Below, piece after piece: positions 59,936-64,000 of a stretch of DNA of 64,000 bases. The stretch covers positions 1-64,000 of the forward strand of contig NZ_JAMTCQ010000013.1 of NCBI RefSeq assembly GCF_024171895.1, in the 5' to 3' direction. The DNA is from Prauserella halophila (lineage in GTDB: Bacteria > Actinomycetota > Actinomycetes > Mycobacteriales > Pseudonocardiaceae). Every line of letters starts with the position of its first letter. The stretch's first letter is position 1. The notes under the pieces are model-generated. The model was given only the letters and a program-made list of their open reading frames with translations, was not told the origin of the DNA and did not search any database. Both the position numbers and the translations under genes were made by a program.

Positions 59936-61669
59936 ATGAACTCCGACGACGTGCGGCTCACCGCGGTCGAGCTGACCTCCTACATCGAGGACTACCTCTC
60001 CGACGAACCGGAATTCGAGGTCGATCCCGCCGTCGCGACGACCGCCCTGCAGCTGCTCGCCGACGAGTGCGGAGTGCGCGACCCCGGCGAACTCGCCGAC
60101 GGCGACGTGACCCGGCTGCTGCTCCAGGTGTATCCGGCGGCCCGGCCGGACGACGACCCCAACGACGTCGTCAACGCGGTCGACCTGATGATCGACTTCG
60201 CGTTCGACAGCGAGCGCATCGACGAGGGCCGGCACGCCACGCTGCTCGGTGAACTCGACGACGCCGAGACGGCCCTGTTCGGCGCGCTCGACCGGCCGCG
60301 GCTGGCCGAGAACGAGCCGGACCTCAAGACGCTCTACAACCTCCCCGACCGGCTGGGCCCGATCCGCCTGCCCGCCGAGGACGAACTCGCCGCGGCCGCA
60401 CGCCGTTCGCCGTTGCTCACGCAGGCGCGCGCGCTGGCCGCGAGCGTGGCCGACGGCCACGATCTCGCCGCGGCCGCCGACACGGCGGGTGTGGCCGAAA
60501 CGGATCTGCCCACCGTGGCGGAGCTCGCCTCGCACGTCGGTTTCGTCGAGTTCGACAGCGACGACAGCGACGACAGCGACGAGTCCGACACAGCCGACGA
60601 GTCCGACGAGTCCGACGAGGACGGTGTCGGCGAGACCGTGCCGTCGGCGGGGCCCGCCTTCGACGAATGGCCCGGCGGTGACGATGACGACGTGCTCACG
60701 GTGTGGGGGCATGCGCTCAACACACTGCTCGCCTGGAGCCTGCCCGCCGACGCGGACCGCGCGGGCGAGGAGACCCTCGACTTCACCGGCACGTCCGCGT
60801 GGTTCGTCCCGCTGCTGCTCACCTGGCGGGTCGGCCTTCCCGTGCGCGCGATCAGCGACATGATGGCCGACCTCGCGACCGACGACCTTCCCGCCGACGA
60901 CGCCGACGCCGCGTGGCGCAGGTGGTCGGCCGAGCACGGCGACCCGGCCGAGGTGCTCCTGGGCAGACTCGCCGGACTCGGAGCCGTCGAACTCGACGAG
61001 GAGCACGACTCCGCCTCCACCGAGGGCACCCTCGTCCGGCTCACACCGCTGGCCGCCGCCTCGTTGCGCGGCGAGCTCGTCGCGTCCGGTGTGGACATGC
61101 CGCTACTGCCCGCGCCGGAGGACATGACGGCCGCCGACCTGATCGACGTCGCCACCCACGGCCTCGACGGCGAGATCGGCGTCGAGGCACCGGCGTGGTT
61201 CACCGCCCACCCACCGCTCGACGGGGCGCGCGCCCTGTTGGCCGTGGCCGCCGACGCCGAGGCATCACGCCGCGCGGAGGCCGTCGCGCTGCTGCGCCAG
61301 TACGCGGGTGCCGACGCGGAGGCCGCATGGCGGGAGGTACTGGACTCGGCGAACCTGCAGCTGCACGCACGCCTGGAGATCGCTGCGCTGCGCGGCGAGG
61401 AGACCGACCTCTCCGACGGAGAACTCGCCTGGCTCGCCGTCGACACGATCGCGGGCAAGCTCGGCCACCACGACACCGACGTGATCACCGCGGTCATCGA
61501 GCACATCATCCCCGCGGGTGCCACAGGGCCGGTCGACGGCATGGGGCGGGTCGACCACCCGGACGCGGTCGCCGTGCTCACCGCGGTGGGCCAGCACCAT
61601 CCCGACAAACCCGTCGCGAAGGCCGCGCGCAAGGCGCTCCACAGGGCCGCCGACCGCGCCCGCTCGTAA
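59936..61669 (+). CDS. Acidic protein of unknown function (577 aa)
   Basis: I do not recognise a domain. The protein is soluble, highly acidic, and mostly helical by residue pattern. Residues ~203-230 are an Asp/Ser/Glu repeat (DSDDSDDSDESD-type). The C-terminal half (AEAVALLRQYAGADAEAAWREV, KPVAKAARKALHRAAD) looks like HEAT-type helical repeats. It has no signal peptide or transmembrane segment. ATG 59936 lies 6 nt after TAGCCT with no ribosome-binding site, so it is probably leaderless. It is followed by a perfect 34-nt palindromic terminator. Confidence 0.75.
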   Translation: MNSDDVRLTAVELTSYIEDYLSDEPEFEVDPAVATTALQLLADECGVRDPGELADGDVTRLLLQVYPAARPDDDPNDVVNAVDLMIDFAFDSERIDEGRHATLLGELDDAETALFGALDRPRLAENEPDLKTLYNLPDRLGPIRLPAEDELAAAARRSPLLTQARALAASVADGHDLAAAADTAGVAETDLPTVAELASHVGFVEFDSDDSDDSDESDTADESDESDEDGVGETVPSAGPAFDEWPGGDDDDVLTVWGHALNTLLAWSLPADADRAGEETLDFTGTSAWFVPLLLTWRVGLPVRAISDMMADLATDDLPADDADAAWRRWSAEHGDPAEVLLGRLAGLGAVELDEEHDSASTEGTLVRLTPLAAASLRGELVASGVDMPLLPAPEDMTAADLIDVATHGLDGEIGVEAPAWFTAHPPLDGARALLAVAADAEASRRAEAVALLRQYAGADAEAAWREVLDSANLQLHARLEIAALRGEETDLSDGELAWLAVDTIAGKLGHHDTDVITAVIEHIIPAGATGPVDGMGRVDHPDAVAVLTAVGQHHPDKPVAKAARKALHRAADRARS

Positions 61670-61735
61670 CCGCGCCGACACGGCCCCGTCCGGCGACACG
61701 GCCCTTCGGACGACTACGGTCCCTTCCGACGACAC

Positions 61736-61769
61736 AAGCCCCCGTCACCACGCGTGGTGACGGGGGCTT
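61736..61769. terminator. Bidirectional terminator between the 577-aa gene and pdtaR
   Basis: A perfect 34-nt palindrome: 61736-61752 (AAGCCCCCGTCACCACG) is complementary to 61753-61769. The two genes converge on it. Confidence 0.85.
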
Positions 61770-61811
61770 CGTGCGGCTCGGCGGCCCGGAACGGCTCCCG
61801 GGTCGGTCCGG

Positions 61812-62426
61812 TCAGCTGTCGATACTCTCGATCACGGCCTCGGCGACGTCCTTCATCGTCGACCGCCGGTCCATCGCCGTGCGCTGGATCCACCGGAACG
61901 CGTCCGGCTCACTCAGCCCCTGCTGCGTCATGAGCAGGCCCTTGGCGCGGTCGATCACCTTCCGGGTCTCGAGGCGATCCGTCAGACCCGCGACCTCGGA
62001 CTCCAGCGCCTGCAGCTCGGCGAACCGGCTGACGGCGAGTTCGATCGCCGGCACCAGGTCTCGCTTTGCGAACGGCTTGACCAGGTAGGCCATCGTGCCG
62101 GCCTCACGGGCCCGTTCGACGAGGTCACGCTGCGAGAACGCGGTCAGGATCACCACCGGGGCGATCCGGTCACCCGTGATCTTCGAAGCGGCCTCGATAC
62201 CGTCGAGCTTCGGCATCTTTACGTCGAGGATGACGAGGTCGGGCTTCAGCTCGGTCGCCAGCTTGATGGCCTCCTCGCCATCGCCGGCCTCCCCGACCAC
62301 TTCATAGCCTTCCTCGCGCAGCATCTCGACGAGGTCGAGGCGAATCAGCGCCTCGTCCTCTGCGACCAGCACGCGCCGCTGGGGTGCGGCGGCGCCTTCG
62401 CCGGCGTCGGTAGCCGCTTCGGTCAC
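61812..62426 (-). CDS. pdtaR: ANTAR-domain response regulator (PdtaR)
   Basis: This 204-aa regulator has a receiver domain and an RNA-binding ANTAR domain. The receiver has AEDEALIRLDL, the phospho-Asp in LVILDVKMPKLDG, and Lys in YLVKPF. The ANTAR domain (residues ~135-200) has KVIDRAKGLLM and SEPDAFRWIQRTAM. In mycobacteria PdtaR, phosphorylated by PdtaS, controls nutrient-responsive antitermination. The start is GTG 62426 with AGGAGGAG upstream. No pdtaS is in the window. Confidence 0.93.
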   Translation of the reverse strand: MTEAATDAGEGAAAPQRRVLVAEDEALIRLDLVEMLREEGYEVVGEAGDGEEAIKLATELKPDLVILDVKMPKLDGIEAASKITGDRIAPVVILTAFSQRDLVERAREAGTMAYLVKPFAKRDLVPAIELAVSRFAELQALESEVAGLTDRLETRKVIDRAKGLLMTQQGLSEPDAFRWIQRTAMDRRSTMKDVAEAVIESIDS

Positions 62427-62604
62427 AGGGCTCCTCCTGGGACGATCAATCAGGCAAAAACATAGCGGGGTCCGCTAGGTGCAGGTTACCGGTTCTCCGG
62501 CCCGTCGTGACGATGGGCTTCGCCACGACAGATGATCACATGGCGGAAACCACGGCAGCCGCCAAGCGTGGTAACCCGAATGCCGTCTCGTATCCCGCAT
62601 CGAG

Positions 62605-62697
62605 TACAGTCAGCAACCCGCACGCCCCCGTAGCCCAATCGGCAGAGGCGCACGACTCAAAATCGTGGCAGTGTGAGTTCGAGTCTCACCGGGGGCA
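62605..62697 (+). tRNA. leuX: tRNA-Leu (CAA), gene body 62624-62697, with -10 box
   Basis: The gene is 62624-62697 (74 nt). Acceptor GCCCCCG (62624-62630) pairs with CGGGGGC (62690-62696), with discriminator A. The anticodon arm is CACGA-CTCAAAA-TCGTG, anticodon CAA, reading UUG. The T arm is GTGAG-TTCGAGT-CTCAC. No CCA is encoded. The D arm is of the leucine type (GGCAGA). The variable region is only 5 nt (GCAGT), short for a leucine tRNA. A TACAGT -10 box is at 62605-62610. The gene symbol is a guess by convention. Confidence 0.85.
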
Positions 62698-63031
62698 CTC
62701 GCTGACCAGGCATTTTCCTGCCGACAACAGAAGGCCCGCCCCGGTGCGTCCAGGGTTCATCACACGGCACTCGTGATCCTCACGGCACTCTCGCGCTCGT
62801 GAGTGCGCCGTCGGCCCCGCACGGGACCGTGTCACCGTCCCGATCGTGCCCGCGGCGACGGACGATACGGATGCGACCGATGAGACGGCGGCCTGCCGAA
62901 ATGAGCAGCACGATGCCGGAATCCGGAACGACGTGAGCACCGGTGCTGCCGGTCGGCCCACTTGGTCGTTGACCCATCTGCCGGATGGTCTCTCCCGGGT
63001 CCGAGCAGCGAGGCCCGGTTCTGGATCACTC
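62698..63031. other. Intergenic region without recognisable gene
   Basis: About 330 nt between tRNA-Leu and the DUF222/HNH gene. GCACTC (62785-62790) and GAGTGC (62801-62806) could form a small hairpin that ends the tRNA transcript. Frames that cross this region have no ribosome-binding site and no family-like sequence. I see no integrase or attachment repeat. Confidence 0.6.
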
Positions 63032-64000
63032 CTAGAAGGGCGGGCCGTCGTCGTCGTGGTGCTCCGGGGCGGTGGTTTCTCGTTCCGGTTCGGCACGGGC
63101 GGCGTGGCGGTGTGCGGGGGCGCGGCATTCCGGCGCCTCGCGTCCCGGGTCCTCACGTTTCGGGGCGTCGCGTGCCGGGGTGTCGCGTCCCGGGGCCTGT
63201 CCCGTCGGGGTGAGGACGGGTTCGCGGTGTGCGGTGTAGGTCGCCCCGTGCGGAGTTGTCACACGGGTGACGCCGCGGACCGGGTCGTAGCGGGCATTCC
63301 AGCCGGGCCGGTCTTTGAGTCGGTGATGTCGTCGGCAGCGGGGTCCGCCGTTGGCGACCGACGTCGACCCACCACCGCCACCGCCGTTGTCATTGGTGGT
63401 CCAGGGGTGTTCGTGGTCGTGGTCGCAGTGCCGGGCCGGTCGATGGCACCAGGGCATGACGCATTCCCGGTCCCGCACCCGCACCAACTCCCGGATCACC
63501 GCACTCGGCCGCCGCCTCCTGCGCCCCAGATCCACCGGCTCACCCGTGCCCGGGTCACACAACACCGCCCGCCAAATACTCCGCTCGTTGGTCATGATCT
63601 CCCGCGCGATCGGGGCCGGGACGGGTCCGTACCCGTCCAACTCACACCCGTCGTCGGACAGCGACAGGGCCGCATCGACAGGCACATGCAGATACACCAT
63701 GGCCGCCGCCTCCGGCGGCGAAACACCGGGGTAACGCCCCAACAGCAGGTCCGCGGCCACGTCGGCGCGTAGCTGGTCCAGGGTGCGGAGGTCACCACCG
63801 TGCCGCAGCGATCGGGCCATCGCATCCACCCGCGAATAACAGGCACCCGCCCGTTCGGCCGGCAGACTCACCTCCAGCGACGACACAGCATGCTCACCCG
63901 GCGTGAGTTCGACTTTCCGTTCCGCCCGTGCCCGCCGGGCCCGTTCGGTCTGCCCGTCGGGATCGGTCTTCTCCACGAGCCGGCGCACCCGCTGCGCGAG
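63032..64000 (-). CDS. DUF222 / HNH endonuclease family protein (5' end outside window)
   Basis: The C-terminal 322 residues of an actinobacterial 13E12-type protein are present. The DUF222 part has SLRHGGDLRTLDQLRADVAADLLLG. The HNH nuclease motif is seen as RDRECVMPWCHRPARHCDHDH and GGPRCRRHHRLKDRPG, with two Cys pairs. A Pro/Arg/Glu-rich tail of ~80 residues follows. The reading frame is open to the window end, so the N-terminus lies beyond 64000. These proteins are often repeated in a genome and are linked to mobile DNA, but their function is unknown. Confidence 0.88.
   Translation of the reverse strand, partial: LAQRVRRLVEKTDPDGQTERARRARAERKVELTPGEHAVSSLEVSLPAERAGACYSRVDAMARSLRHGGDLRTLDQLRADVAADLLLGRYPGVSPPEAAAMVYLHVPVDAALSLSDDGCELDGYGPVPAPIAREIMTNERSIWRAVLCDPGTGEPVDLGRRRRRPSAVIRELVRVRDRECVMPWCHRPARHCDHDHEHPWTTNDNGGGGGGSTSVANGGPRCRRHHRLKDRPGWNARYDPVRGVTRVTTPHGATYTAHREPVLTPTGQAPGRDTPARDAPKREDPGREAPECRAPAHRHAARAEPERETTAPEHHDDDGPPF

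Noticed and set aside
62507-62776. 89-aa plus-strand frame covering tRNA-Leu
   Set aside because: It runs straight through a well-folded tRNA gene and has no ribosome-binding site.
62624-63031. Possible integrative element at the tRNA-Leu 3' end
   Set aside because: No integrase, no repeat of the tRNA 3' end, and no phage genes are seen in the window.
62846-63772. 308-aa plus-strand frame opposite the DUF222/HNH gene
   Set aside because: The opposite strand has a clear HNH motif and family-like sequence; this frame has no ribosome-binding site and a shadow composition.

Overview
The window is about 64 kb of a very GC-rich actinobacterial chromosome, most likely from the Pseudonocardiales. 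This is inferred from the codon bias, the mycothiol-linked enzymes, the argCJBDFRGH order, the type of rrn leader, the CoaE-GrpB fusion, PdtaR, and a DUF222/HNH gene. The genus cannot be fixed from the sequence alone. Several proteins carry acidic or Ser/Asp/Gly/His low-complexity inserts, which would fit a halotolerant lineage, but that is inference.

The backbone lies almost entirely on the minus strand. It follows the conserved actinobacterial order pdtaR - tRNA-Leu - polA - rpsA - coaE - uvrB - uvrA - infC - rpmI - rplT - tsnR-like - pheS - pheT - argCJBDFRGH - mpg - tyrS - 16S rRNA (the same block as the Rv1626-Rv1689 region of M. tuberculosis). Read by transcription, the right end (62.4-56.6 kb) holds pdtaR and polA. 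50.9-43.6 kb holds rpsA, coaE and uvrB. 26.6-23.8 kb holds uvrA. 17.3-11.2 kb holds infC-rpmI-rplT, a SpoU rRNA methylase and pheST. 11.1-2.6 kb is a complete arginine operon with overlapping stop/start codons and an ARG-box promoter. Then come mpg and tyrS, and an rrn operon whose 16S gene leaves the window at base 1.

Accessory genes sit between the backbone blocks, many on the plus strand. 17.6-23.7 kb: DUF1844, an APH-like phosphotransferase with a His-rich repeat, and a DctA symporter with a divergent CitA/CitB-type two-component system. 26.8-38.6 kb: acyltransferase, MBL hydrolase, two sister methyltransferases, a secreted M14 carboxypeptidase, an HTH-RES toxin-antitoxin pair, a TetR/DsbA/mycothiol-enzyme operon, an S9 peptidase, and TerC behind a yybP-ykoY manganese riboswitch. 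38.9-43.5 kb: a hydrolase/ABC-ATPase fusion with its permease, and a VOC protein. 45.9-47.6 kb: DUF402 and a Beta-family protein. 51.3-56.5 kb: a methyltransferase, a pseudo-ABC-ATPase/YhgE-Pip/TetR operon, and a Rossmann protein. 59.4-61.7 kb: a PaaI thioesterase and an unknown 577-aa acidic protein. The right edge is a DUF222/HNH protein cut by the window.

Three regulatory themes stand out. Many start codons lie 6-7 nt after a TANNNT -10 box with no Shine-Dalgarno sequence, the architecture of leaderless mRNAs. uvrB and polA share a TGTCGG-N-TANNNT promoter that resembles the RecA-independent DNA-damage (PafBC) promoter. terC has a riboswitch whose closing stem is exactly complementary to the ribosome-binding site.
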